Shown here: positions 28,734-36,032 of the stretch, piece after piece
How positions within the stretch are numbered: position 1 is the stretch's first letter
How the letters are laid out: every line of letters begins with the position of its first letter
NCBI RefSeq assembly: GCF_046000175.1
Contig: NZ_JBEOMB010000008.1
Coordinates: forward strand, 79,628 to 143,627
Source of the DNA: Rhodoplanes sp046000175
Lineage (GTDB): Bacteria > Pseudomonadota > Alphaproteobacteria > Rhizobiales > Xanthobacteraceae
Length of the DNA stretch: 64,000 nucleotides
Direction of reading: 5' to 3'
The notes under the pieces: generated by a model
Told to the model about the DNA's origin: nothing
Seen by the model: only the letters and a program-made list of their open reading frames with translations
Databases searched by the model: none
Program-made: the position numbers and the translations under genes

Positions 28734-29486
28734 CTACCCCTCCACCCGCACCGCGACCTCGTTGCGGCGGAGCGGCGGCAGGGTCCAGGGCGGATCATAG
28801 AACTGGGCGAAAGGCGCGCCGACGGGGCGCCACGGCGTCGTCGCCAGAATGCGGGCGAGCAGGCGTGCCTGGTGCTGCACCGCGTCGGGCGCGGTCGATC
28901 CAGAGAACCGAATGACGGCGACGGTCTCGGCCGGCACCTCGACGACGGCGATGCCGGGGTCGTCCGGCACCGGCAGCGTGTCGCGGGTGAAGTGTTCCGG
29001 CATGAAGAACCGGATGGTCCAGCGCGGGCCGCCGTCGCGGTCACCCGGATCGGCCGCGACGCCGGGCGCGTCGGCCGCCCGGTCGGCGACGTCACCCGCG
29101 CGAGTGACCGAGGTCGGCGCCACCGTCACGGGGGCCGTCATGGCGATGCGGGCCGATCCGCCCGAGCCGCCCGAGCCGCCCCGCACAGCCGGCCCACCGA
29201 GCTGCCCGCCCACGCCGGACGCGACCGTGACCGGGGCCGTCATGGCGATCGAGTCGCGGGCCCGATTGGCGCCGAAGATGAACCGGGCGAGCCGACGGAA
29301 GCCGGCCGAGCGGGCCGCCATCTCGTCGGCCGCGACCGTGACGTCGGCGGCGAGCCGGGCTCCGTAGCGGCGGATTTCCACCGCGTCGCCGATCCGCTCC
29401 AGCACCTCGAAGCGGGGCTCCTCGGTCCCCGAGCGGACCCCGACGACGCCCGCGGCGCCCTGCAGAATGGATGTGACGATCGACAT
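28734..29486 (-). CDS. SOUL family heme-binding-like protein
   Basis: A 250-residue SOUL/HBP-fold protein. Typical features are EEPRFEVLERIGDAVEIRRYGARLAADV at the start, a RLARFIFGANRA segment, the DSIAMTAPVTV motif, IRFFMPEHFTRDTLPVPDDPGI and the closing WRPVGAPFAQFYDPPWTLPPLRRNEVAV. The IAMTAPVTVA motif occurs twice, separated by a Gly/Ser-rich insert, followed by a further Asp/Ala-rich insert, so the variable loop is longer than usual. No signal peptide is obvious. Such proteins bind heme or tetrapyrroles in some cases; that is not shown here. Confidence 0.85.
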   Translation of the reverse strand: MSIVTSILQGAAGVVGVRSGTEEPRFEVLERIGDAVEIRRYGARLAADVTVAADEMAARSAGFRRLARFIFGANRARDSIAMTAPVTVASGVGGQLGGPAVRGGSGGSGGSARIAMTAPVTVAPTSVTRAGDVADRAADAPGVAADPGDRDGGPRWTIRFFMPEHFTRDTLPVPDDPGIAVVEVPAETVAVIRFSGSTAPDAVQHQARLLARILATTPWRPVGAPFAQFYDPPWTLPPLRRNEVAVRVEG

Positions 29487-29628
29487 GGCGGCCTCCTCGG
29501 CCGGGCCGCATCGGCGCCGCCCGGCCAGCTCGATCTGGGAAGGACGGGAGGCTGGCGGAAGGGGCGGAGACCGATCGCCGCAACTGTGCAGTGCACAATC
29601 TCCACGCCCACGCGGGATTGGCTACGTA

Positions 29629-29644
29629 TTTACCATTTGTTAAC
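29629..29644 (+). promoter_or_regulatory. CtrA-like site upstream of small gene
   Basis: TTTA–CCATTTG–TTAAC differs from the CtrA consensus TTAA-N7-TTAAC by one base. It lies 83 bp upstream of the 66-residue gene at 29727 and about 140 bp upstream of the divergent SOUL gene. Binding is inferred. Confidence 0.45.
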
Positions 29645-29726
29645 CATAACGCCGCAAATCAGACGACCGTGTCCTACGGAATGTCATCGCAACGACAGAA
29701 GCGCCAACCCCGATTCTCGTCCGCCC

Positions 29727-29927
29727 ATGAAGCTCTTTTCCGACGACATCAAATCGCTCCACGCCGAAAGCCGCGTCCTCCTGGCCCAGAGCCAGCATTT
29801 GCGGTCACTCTCCGAGAAGGCTCGCCTCGAGGCGGCCGCCCTGCGCGCCCAGAGCCGCGCCGCCCGCGCCGGCGGCCGGGCGCTTCGCGATGCCCTCCCA
29901 TCCGACCTCGGCCGTCCCAGCGCCTGA
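29727..29927 (+). CDS. small hydrophilic protein, unknown function
   Basis: A 66-residue protein starting MKLFSDDIKSLHAESRVLLAQ. It is almost entirely predicted helix with heptad-like Leu/Ala spacing and is rich in Ser, Arg and Ala (LRSLSEKARLEAAALRAQSRA), so it may be a short coiled coil. The frame is open far upstream, but only this portion looks protein-like and it is preceded by an AT-rich region with a CtrA-like site. No homologue was recognised. It could also be non-coding. Confidence 0.45.
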   Translation: MKLFSDDIKSLHAESRVLLAQSQHLRSLSEKARLEAAALRAQSRAARAGGRALRDALPSDLGRPSA

Positions 29928-30085
29928 TCGACACCGACCGGAGCCCGGTCGTCGCCGGAACCCCGCGGTGGCCGGCCGAGGCGCGACACGCTAAACACGG
30001 CCACGACCAGCCGGCGGCCCCCGTCGCCGCGCGCGCGCCGACGAGCATGCGGACGCTGCGCGAAAATCCCGTGACCGAGACCGCC

Positions 30086-30397
30086 ATGCCCCAGACCGCC
30101 AAGACTCCGTCAGGCAAGCCCCTCTCCGGCCGCGCCATCGTGACGATCATCGGCGCCGACCGCGTCGGCATCATCGCCGGCATCTCCGCCGTGATCGCCG
30201 AGGCCGGCGTCAACATCCTCGACATCAGCCAGTCGGTGATGCGGGACTTCTTCACCATGATCATGATGGTCGATCTGTCCGCCTCCGACGTCTCCTTCGA
30301 CGATCTGCGCGAGCGCCTCGCCCGCAAGGGCGCCGCGCTCGCCGTCAAGGTCGAGATCGAGCGCGAGGAGATTTTCAAAGCGATGCACCGGGTCTGA
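30086..30397 (+). CDS. ACT domain protein (UPF0237 type)
   Basis: A 103-residue protein that is a single ACT domain: IVTIIGADRVGIIAGISAVIAEAGVNILDISQSVMRDFFTMIMMVDL, then KGAALAVKVEIEREEIFKAMHRV. This is the UPF0237 family, presumed to bind a small effector such as an amino acid. The ATG at 30086 was preferred; in-frame starts at 30047 (ATG) and 30071 (GTG) exist. A UPF0210 gene follows in the same direction after a repeat of about 105 bp. The two families are often adjacent in other bacteria, so a functional pair is inferred. Confidence 0.87.
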   Translation: MPQTAKTPSGKPLSGRAIVTIIGADRVGIIAGISAVIAEAGVNILDISQSVMRDFFTMIMMVDLSASDVSFDDLRERLARKGAALAVKVEIEREEIFKAMHRV

Positions 30398-30418
30398 GGC
30401 CTTCGGGTATCCTCGCGG

Positions 30419-30522
30419 GTCATTGCGGGACGGCGCGCAGCGTCGAACCCGGAATCCAGCGACAGTCTCCGCGCTCGTGACTGGATTCCGGGTTCGCGCT
30501 TACAGCGCGCCCCGGAATGACC
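30419..30522. repeat. dispersed palindromic repeat, family A
   Basis: GTCATTGCGGGACGGCGCGC ... GAACCCGGAATCCAG ... CTGGATTCCGGGTTCGCGC ... GCGCCCCGGAATGACC: two inverted arms of about 45 bp. Other copies are at 34848–34953, 38441–38544 and 44018–44121. It sits between the ACT gene and the UPF0210 gene. Confidence 0.85.
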
Positions 30523-30556
30523 GGGGAGCCAGCGAGTTCGATACAAGAGGCATCTG

Positions 30557-31927
30557 ATGAAACATCTCGGCTTCTCGGGCGAGGAAATCCTCGAGACCAT
30601 CGGCATGGTGCGGCACGAGAAGCTCGACATCCGCACCGTCACGGTCGGCATCAGCCTGTTCGACTGCGTCGCCGACGACTGCGCGAGCCTGTGCGCCAAC
30701 ATCCACGCCAAGGTGACCCGCGTCGCGCGCGACCTGACCAAGGTCTCGGCCGAGATCGCCCGCGAGTTCGGCATCCCGATCGTCAACAACCGCATCGCCG
30801 TGACGCCGGTGTCGCTGATCGCCGGCCGCTGCGGGCCGGACGAGATGATCAGGATCGGCGAGACGCTCGACCTCGCCGCCCACGAGCTCGGCATCGACTT
30901 CATCGGCGGCTTTTCTGCTCACGTCGAGAAGGGCATGACCGCGGTCGACCAGGCGTTGATCGCGTCGCTGCCGCAGACGCTCGCCGCGACGAAGCGCGTC
31001 TGCGCCTCGGTCAATGTCGGCTCGACCCGGGCGGGCCTCAACATGGACGCGATCGCCCTGATGGGCCGCAGCGTGAAGGCCATCGCGGCGGCGACCGCCG
31101 ACGCCGGCTCGATCGGCTGCGCCAAGCTCGTGGTGTTCTGCAACGCCGTCGAGGACAACCCGTTCATGGCCGGCGCCTTCCACGGCGCCAGCGAGAGCGA
31201 CTGCGTGGTCAATGTCGGCGTCAGCGGGCCGGGCGTGGTGCTGCGCGCCGTCGAGGAGGCCGGCGACGTCGACTTCGGCGCGCTCACCGCGGTGATCCGC
31301 GGCACCGCTTTCAAGATCACCCGGGCCGGCGAGCTGGTCGGCCGCGCCGCCGCGGCCCGGCTCGGCATCCCGTTCGGCATCATCGACCTGTCGCTCGCGC
31401 CGACGCCGGCCGAGCGCGACAGCGTCGCCCGCATCCTCGAGGCGATCGGGCTCGACCGGGTGGGCACCCACGGCTCCACGGCCGCGCTGGCACTTCTCAA
31501 CGACGCGGTGAAGAAGGGCGGCGCCATGGCGTCGAGCTATGTCGGCGGTCTGTCGGGCGCCTTCATCCCGCTCTCCGAGGACGCCGGTATGATCGAGGCG
31601 GCGGCGCAGGGCACGCTCACCATCGACAAGCTGGAGGCGATGACCTCGGTCTGCTCGGTCGGCCTCGACATGATCGCGGTGCCGGGCGACACGCCGGCCG
31701 AGACGCTCGCCGCCATCATGGCCGACGAGGCGGCGATCGGCATGATCAACCGCAAGACCACGGCGGTGCGCATCATCCCGGTGGTCGGCAAGACGGTGGG
31801 CGACAGGGTCGACTTCGGCGGCCTCCTCGGCCACGCCCCGATCATCCCGGTCCACGCCGAGGCGAGCACCCGCTTCGTCGCCCGCGGCGGCCGCATCCCC
31901 GCGCCCCTGCAGGCGCTGATCAACTGA
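30557..31927 (+). CDS. UPF0210 (PFL-like, DUF711) family protein
   Basis: A 456-residue cytosolic protein of the UPF0210 family. The N-terminus MKHLGFSGEEILETIGMVRHEKLDIRTVTVGISL is characteristic. Conserved blocks are NNRIAVTPVSLIAG, IDFIGGFSAHVEKG, VNVGSTRAGLNMDAI, VSGPGVVLRAVE and a Gly-rich C-terminus with GLLGHAPIIPV. The fold is distantly like pyruvate formate-lyase/ribonucleotide reductase barrels, but there is no glycyl-radical motif. The reaction is unknown. It is the likely partner of the ACT-domain protein just upstream. Length and start agree with the family. Confidence 0.9.
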   Translation: MKHLGFSGEEILETIGMVRHEKLDIRTVTVGISLFDCVADDCASLCANIHAKVTRVARDLTKVSAEIAREFGIPIVNNRIAVTPVSLIAGRCGPDEMIRIGETLDLAAHELGIDFIGGFSAHVEKGMTAVDQALIASLPQTLAATKRVCASVNVGSTRAGLNMDAIALMGRSVKAIAAATADAGSIGCAKLVVFCNAVEDNPFMAGAFHGASESDCVVNVGVSGPGVVLRAVEEAGDVDFGALTAVIRGTAFKITRAGELVGRAAAARLGIPFGIIDLSLAPTPAERDSVARILEAIGLDRVGTHGSTAALALLNDAVKKGGAMASSYVGGLSGAFIPLSEDAGMIEAAAQGTLTIDKLEAMTSVCSVGLDMIAVPGDTPAETLAAIMADEAAIGMINRKTTAVRIIPVVGKTVGDRVDFGGLLGHAPIIPVHAEASTRFVARGGRIPAPLQALIN

Positions 31928-31990
31928 GCGGCGGGCCGCTCCTTCGCTTTTCCAGAACGTCCCGACTTCTCGACGTCTGCCCGACTTCAC

Positions 31991-32167
31991 CTCTCCCCGC
32001 GCGCGGATTCACCTCTCCCCGCGTGCGGGGAGAGGTCGACGTTCGCGCGTCCAGCGCGGACGTCGGGTGAGGGGGCGTCGCCGCGAGTCTCTGCTGTACG
32101 GAAACGCCCTCTCACCCGACTCGCCTCTTCGAGGCGAGCCACCCTCTCCCCGCGCGCGGGGAGAGGG
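31991..32167. repeat. dispersed palindromic repeat, family C (CTCTCCCCGC type)
   Basis: Contains CACCTCTCCCCGCGTGCGGGGAGAGG, GGGTGAGGGGGCG, CCCTCTCACCCGACTCGCC and CACCCTCTCCCCGCGCGCGGGGAGAGGG-type segments in nested inverted order. It separates the UPF0210 gene from the phosphite cluster and may help isolate the two transcripts. Confidence 0.75.
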
Positions 32168-32209
32168 ATCCGAGCCCGCGGTGTCGTCCAAACGCCGTAG
32201 CCCCCTCCC

Positions 32210-32227
32210 CTGTCGTCCGGCTGTCAT
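32210..32227 (+). promoter_or_regulatory. candidate Pho box upstream of ptxA
   Basis: CTGTCGT–CCGG–CTGTCAT: two direct 7-bp repeats separated by 4 bp, one base off the PhoB consensus CTGTCAT-N4-CTGTCAT. Ten bases later TAGATC could serve as the -10, the spacing expected for a PhoB-activated promoter. This places the cluster under phosphate-starvation control (inferred). Confidence 0.65.
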
Positions 32228-32252
32228 GTGGGTCCGCTAGATCGGCGTTCGT

Positions 32253-32273
32253 GAACGATCTTGCTGATCGTTC
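32253..32273 (+). promoter_or_regulatory. 8-bp inverted repeat, candidate PtxE operator
   Basis: GAACGATC–TTGCT–GATCGTTC is a perfect inverted repeat 34 bp upstream of the ptxA start, just downstream of the candidate Pho-box promoter. A dyad of this size and spacing fits a LysR-type regulator or another dimeric repressor; assignment to PtxE is inferred. Confidence 0.5.
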
Positions 32274-32306
32274 GGCTTACTCGAACACCGGGCGGACGCC
32301 ATCATC

Positions 32307-33083
32307 ATGCTGCGGCTCGACCACGCGACCGTGACCTATGCGAACGGCCTCACCGCCCTGCAGCCGACCTCGCTCGCCTTCCGGCCGGGCGAGTTCACGG
32401 TGCTGCTCGGCGCCTCCGGGGCCGGCAAGTCGACGCTGCTGCGCTGCCTCAACGGCCTGGTGACGCCGACCGGCGGCGACGTGATCGCCGACGGCCTCGG
32501 CTCGATCGTCGTCGACCGGCAGGCGCTGCGCCGCCATCGCCGGCGCACCGGCATGGTGTTCCAGCAGCATCACCTCATCGGCCGGCTGAGCGCGCTCGAC
32601 AACGTCCTGACCGGCCGGCTCGCCGCGCACGGCTTCTTTCGCTCGCTGCTCCCGCTGCCGCGCGCCGACCGGCGCCTGGCGCTCGCCGCGCTCGACCGCG
32701 TCGGCCTGCTCGACCGCGCGCTGGAGCGTGCCGACCGGCTCTCCGGCGGCCAGCAGCAGCGCGTCGGCATCGCCCGCGCGATGGCGCAGGAGCCCACCCT
32801 CGTGCTCGCCGACGAGCCGGTGGCGAGCCTCGATCCCGGCAGCGCCGAGCGGGTGCTGAGCGATCTCCATCGCATCTGCCGCGAGGACGGCATCACGGCG
32901 ATCGTCAGCCTGCATCAGCTCGCCTTCGCGCGCCGCTTCGCCGACCGGGTGATCGCGCTGGCGCACGGCCGCGTCGTCCACGACGGCCGGCCCGCCGAGC
33001 TCGGCCCGCGCGTGCTCGACGCCATCTACGACACGCCGGCCGCGGACCCGCATCCCGTGCCGCTCGTCGCCGCCGCCGAATGA
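32307..33083 (+). CDS. ptxA: phosphite/phosphonate ABC transporter ATP-binding protein
   Basis: A 258-residue ABC ATPase of the PhnC/PtxA type that energises import. Walker A is LLGASGAGKST (35–43), Q-loop GMVFQQHHLIGRLSALDNVL, signature LSGGQQQRVGIARAMAQ, Walker B LVLADEPVASLDP and H-loop SLHQ. PhnC-family traits are the GRL ... LPLPRADRRLALAALDRVGL stretch. Named ptxA rather than phnC because ptxD and a LysR gene follow. It is the first gene of the cluster, 80 bp after a candidate Pho box. A 50-bp gap leads to ptxB. Confidence 0.85.
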   Translation: MLRLDHATVTYANGLTALQPTSLAFRPGEFTVLLGASGAGKSTLLRCLNGLVTPTGGDVIADGLGSIVVDRQALRRHRRRTGMVFQQHHLIGRLSALDNVLTGRLAAHGFFRSLLPLPRADRRLALAALDRVGLLDRALERADRLSGGQQQRVGIARAMAQEPTLVLADEPVASLDPGSAERVLSDLHRICREDGITAIVSLHQLAFARRFADRVIALAHGRVVHDGRPAELGPRVLDAIYDTPAADPHPVPLVAAAE

Positions 33084-33133
33084 CGGGCGCACCGCGTCCG
33101 CCTCACCGCCCTCCCCGCAGAAGGACCCTTCCG

Positions 33134-34018
33134 ATGGACCGCCGGACCTTTCTCTCCGCCACGCTGCTCGGCGCCACGACGCTCGCCGCCGCGCCCTTCG
33201 TGACCCGCGCGCAGGCGCAGGCCGCCGACCCGGCCAAGCTGCGCGTCGCCCTGCTGCCCGACGAGAACGCCTCGACCATCATCCAGAACGCGCAGCCCCT
33301 GAAGGTCTATCTGGAAGGCCGGCTGAAGAAGGACGTCGAGCTGATCGTCACCACCGACTACTCCTCGATGATCGAGGCGATGCGGTTCGGCCGCATCGAG
33401 ATCGCCTATTTCGGTCCGCTCTCCTACGTGCTCGCCAAGCAGCGCGCCCCCGGCATCGAGCCCTTCGCGGTCGGCGTCGCCAAGGGCTCGCCGACCTACA
33501 AGGGCGTGATCGTCGTCCAGGCCGACGGCCCGGTGAAGACGATCGCGGACATCCGCGGCAAGATGGTCGGGTTCGGCGACGCCGCCTCGACCTCGAGCCA
33601 TCTGATCCCGCGCGCCCTGCTCGCCCGCAACGGCCTGGTCGGCGAGCGCGACTACAAGTTCGTCCATCTCGGCGCCCACGATGCGGTGGCGCGGTCGGTC
33701 CAGGCCGGCCAGGTGCAGGCCGGCGGGCTGAGCCAGGAGATCTTTGCGGCGCTCGTCGCGCGCGGCACCATCGACGGCGCCAAGGTGAAGGTGCTGGCCG
33801 AGAGCGACCCGATCCCGAACTACCCGATGGTGATGCAGGGCACGCTGGCGCCGGCCCTGAAGGACGCCATCCGGGCGTCGTTCCTGGAGATGAAGGACGC
33901 CGCGATCCTCAAGACGTTCCGGGCCGAGGGCTTCGCCGCCACCGACGACCGCGCCTACGACATCCTCCGCGAGACCGCCCAGGTGCTGAATCTCGACCTC
34001 TCGAAGGTGAAGGGATGA
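33134..34018 (+). CDS. ptxB: phosphite-binding periplasmic protein of ABC transporter
   Basis: A 294-residue periplasmic solute-binding protein of the PhnD/PtxB family. The N-terminus MDRRTFLSATLLGATTLAAAPFVTRAQAQ carries a twin-arginine-type signal (DRRTFLSA). The mature part has the family's VALLPDENASTIIQ, VTTDYSSMIEAMRFGRIEIAYFGPLSYVLA and FGDAASTSSHLIPRALL segments, where S/T and backbone groups bind the phosph(on/i)ate. Preference for phosphite is inferred from linkage to ptxD, not from the sequence alone. The stop overlaps the ptxC start by 4 nt. Confidence 0.85.
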   Translation: MDRRTFLSATLLGATTLAAAPFVTRAQAQAADPAKLRVALLPDENASTIIQNAQPLKVYLEGRLKKDVELIVTTDYSSMIEAMRFGRIEIAYFGPLSYVLAKQRAPGIEPFAVGVAKGSPTYKGVIVVQADGPVKTIADIRGKMVGFGDAASTSSHLIPRALLARNGLVGERDYKFVHLGAHDAVARSVQAGQVQAGGLSQEIFAALVARGTIDGAKVKVLAESDPIPNYPMVMQGTLAPALKDAIRASFLEMKDAAILKTFRAEGFAATDDRAYDILRETAQVLNLDLSKVKG

Positions 34019-34812
34019 GCCTCGCCTACGACGCCATCCTGGCGCAGGACGGGGCGGCGCGGCTGCGGCGCGCCGGCCTCGCGGTCGCGGTCGCCGCCGT
34101 CGTGATCACGGCGATGGCGCTGACCGGCCTCCTCGACCCGGCCCGCTTCGCCGACGCCTGGCCGGCCGTGGTCCAGCTCTCGCGCGAGATGTTCCCGCCC
34201 GACTTCAGCCGCTTCCCGGGCTGGCTGCGGCCGCTCGCCGACACGCTGGCGATGTCGATCGCCGGCACGGCGATCGCGGTCGGCCTGTCGCTGCCGCTGG
34301 CGCTGCTCGCCGCCGGCAACACGACGCCGAACCGCGCCGTCTATCACGTCGCCCGGCTGATGCTGAATCTGCTGCGCTCGATCCCCGAGCTGATCATGGG
34401 CATCATCCTGGTCGCGATGGTCGGCTTCGGCGCACTGCCCGGTGTGCTCGCCCTCGGCCTCCACTCGGTCGGCATGGTGGGCAAGTTCTTCGCCGAGAGC
34501 ATCGAGCATGTCGATCCGAAGCCCGTCGAGGCGGCCCGCGCCACCGGCGCCTCGACCCCGCAGGTGGTCTGGCACGCCGTCGTCGCCCAGGTGATGCCGC
34601 AGCTCGCCGATACCACGATCTACCGCTGGGAGTACAATTTCCGCGCCTCGACGGTGCTGGGCGCGGTCGGCGCCGGCGGCATCGGCTTCGAGCTGATCGC
34701 GGCGCTGCGCGTGCTCGACTACGCCCAGGTGTCGGCGATCCTGATCTGCATGCTGGCCTGCGTCACCCTGGTCGACGCGCTCGGCGCCGCGCTGCGCCGC
34801 GTGCTGAAGTGA
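34015..34812 (+). CDS. ptxC: phosphite ABC transporter permease
   Basis: A 265-residue inner-membrane permease of the PhnE/PtxC family with about six transmembrane helices, the first at residues 20–42. The domain contains LADTLAMSIAGTAIAVGLSLPLALLAAGN, then NLLRSIPELIMGIILVAMVGFG, the EAA-type coupling loop EHVDPKPVEAARATGASTPQVVWHAVVAQVMP, and ending helices. It overlaps ptxB by ATGA, so translational coupling is likely. A family-A repeat of 106 bp separates it from ptxD. Confidence 0.87.
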   Translation: MSLAYDAILAQDGAARLRRAGLAVAVAAVVITAMALTGLLDPARFADAWPAVVQLSREMFPPDFSRFPGWLRPLADTLAMSIAGTAIAVGLSLPLALLAAGNTTPNRAVYHVARLMLNLLRSIPELIMGIILVAMVGFGALPGVLALGLHSVGMVGKFFAESIEHVDPKPVEAARATGASTPQVVWHAVVAQVMPQLADTTIYRWEYNFRASTVLGAVGAGGIGFELIAALRVLDYAQVSAILICMLACVTLVDALGAALRRVLK

Positions 34813-34847
34813 GACTCGAAGCGAGACTCGAGATTGCCTCGGCGCGG

Positions 34848-34953
34848 GTCAGTCCGGGGCGCGCGTGTCAGCGCGCGAACCCGGAATCCAGCGGCGAGCA
34901 CCGAGTTTCGGGCTGGATTCCGGGCTCGCGGCTTCGCCGCGCCCGGAATGACG
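34848..34953. repeat. dispersed palindromic repeat, family A, inside the ptx cluster
   Basis: GTCAGTCCGGGGCGCGCG ... CGAACCCGGAATCCAG ... GGCTGGATTCCGGGCTCGCGG ... GCGCCCGGAATGAC. It fills most of the 182-bp gap between ptxC and ptxD. If the cluster is one transcript this folds as a long hairpin in it; otherwise ptxD needs its own promoter. Confidence 0.85.
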
Positions 34954-34994
34954 ACGATTCATCGCCGCATCGACTTGATATCGGATCATAGCTC

Positions 34995-36032
34995 ATGTCC
35001 CGTCCGCGCGTCGTGATCACCAATCGGCCGTTCCCCGAGACGGTCGCGCTGCTCGCCCCGCATGCCGTCCTCGAGGTCAACGATGCGCCGGAGCCGTGGG
35101 CGCCCGACGTGGTGCGCGCGCGCTGCCGCGACGCGACGGGTCTCCTCGCTTTCATGACCGACCGCATCGACGCGGCCTTCCTCGACGCCTGCCCGTCGCT
35201 GCGCGTCGTCGGCGCGGCCCTCAAGGGCTACGACAACATCGACGTCGAGGCTGCCGCGGCGCGCGGCGTCACCGTGACCATCGTGCCGGATCTGCTCACC
35301 GTGCCGACCGCCGAGCTCGCCATCGGCCTGATCCTGGCGCTCGGCCGGCACATCGTCGCGGGCGACCGCGACATCCGGAGCAACGGCTTCGCCGGCTGGC
35401 GCCCGCGCCTCTACGGCACCGGTCTCGCCGGCGCGACGGTCGGGATTCTCGGCTTCGGCAAGGTCGGCCGGGCGATCGCGGCACGGCTGGTGCCGTTCGG
35501 CTGCCGGCTGCTCGCGCACGACGCCTCGGTCATGGCGATCGTGCCGCCGCTCGCCGACGCCGTGCGGCTCGCCGATCGCGACACGCTGCTGCGCAACGCC
35601 GACATCGTCGTGCTGGCGCTGCCGCTCACCCGCGACACCCAGCACGTGATCGACGCGGCGGCGCTGGCCCGCCTGAAGCCCGGCGCCCTGCTGGTCAATC
35701 CGGCGCGCGGCTCGCTGGTCGACGAGGCGGCGGTCGGCGAGGCGCTCGACGCCGGCCGGCTCGGCGGCTACGCGGCCGACGTGTTCGAATGCGAGGACTG
35801 GGCCCGCCCCGATCGCCCGGCCGCGATCGCGCCGCGCCTCCTCGCTCCGGACGCGGCCACCGTGCTGACCCCGCATATCGGCTCGGCCGTGACGGATCTG
35901 CGCCGCGCCATCGAGCGCTCCGCCGCGGAAAGCATTCTCGACGTGCTGCAGGGCCGCGCGCCCGTGCACGCCGTCACGCCGACCGTCACGACGCCGGCCG
36001 TGACGACACGACCCGAAGCCGTGCCATGCTGA
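34995..36032 (+). CDS. ptxD: phosphonate (phosphite) dehydrogenase
   Basis: A 345-residue D-2-hydroxyacid-dehydrogenase-fold enzyme that oxidises phosphite to phosphate with NAD+. It follows the known Pseudomonas stutzeri PtxD closely: ALKGYDN (K77), FMTDRID (M54), VPDLLTVPTAELAIGL, the Rossmann loop GILGFGKVGRA, NPARGSLVDEAAV (R238), ADVFECEDWARPDRP (E267) and LTPHIGSAV (H294). All catalytic and substrate residues of the family are thus present. The nucleotide-specificity loop has D176-A177 where P. stutzeri has E-A, so NAD preference is expected. The ptxD stop overlaps the ptxE start by 7 nt. Confidence 0.92.
   Translation: MSRPRVVITNRPFPETVALLAPHAVLEVNDAPEPWAPDVVRARCRDATGLLAFMTDRIDAAFLDACPSLRVVGAALKGYDNIDVEAAAARGVTVTIVPDLLTVPTAELAIGLILALGRHIVAGDRDIRSNGFAGWRPRLYGTGLAGATVGILGFGKVGRAIAARLVPFGCRLLAHDASVMAIVPPLADAVRLADRDTLLRNADIVVLALPLTRDTQHVIDAAALARLKPGALLVNPARGSLVDEAAVGEALDAGRLGGYAADVFECEDWARPDRPAAIAPRLLAPDAATVLTPHIGSAVTDLRRAIERSAAESILDVLQGRAPVHAVTPTVTTPAVTTRPEAVPC

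Noticed and set aside
32307..34812. Phosphonate (phn) transporter with C–P lyase system
   Set aside because: The transporter resembles PhnCDE, but no phnG–M genes are present, while ptxD and a LysR gene follow, so a phosphite cluster is the better reading.
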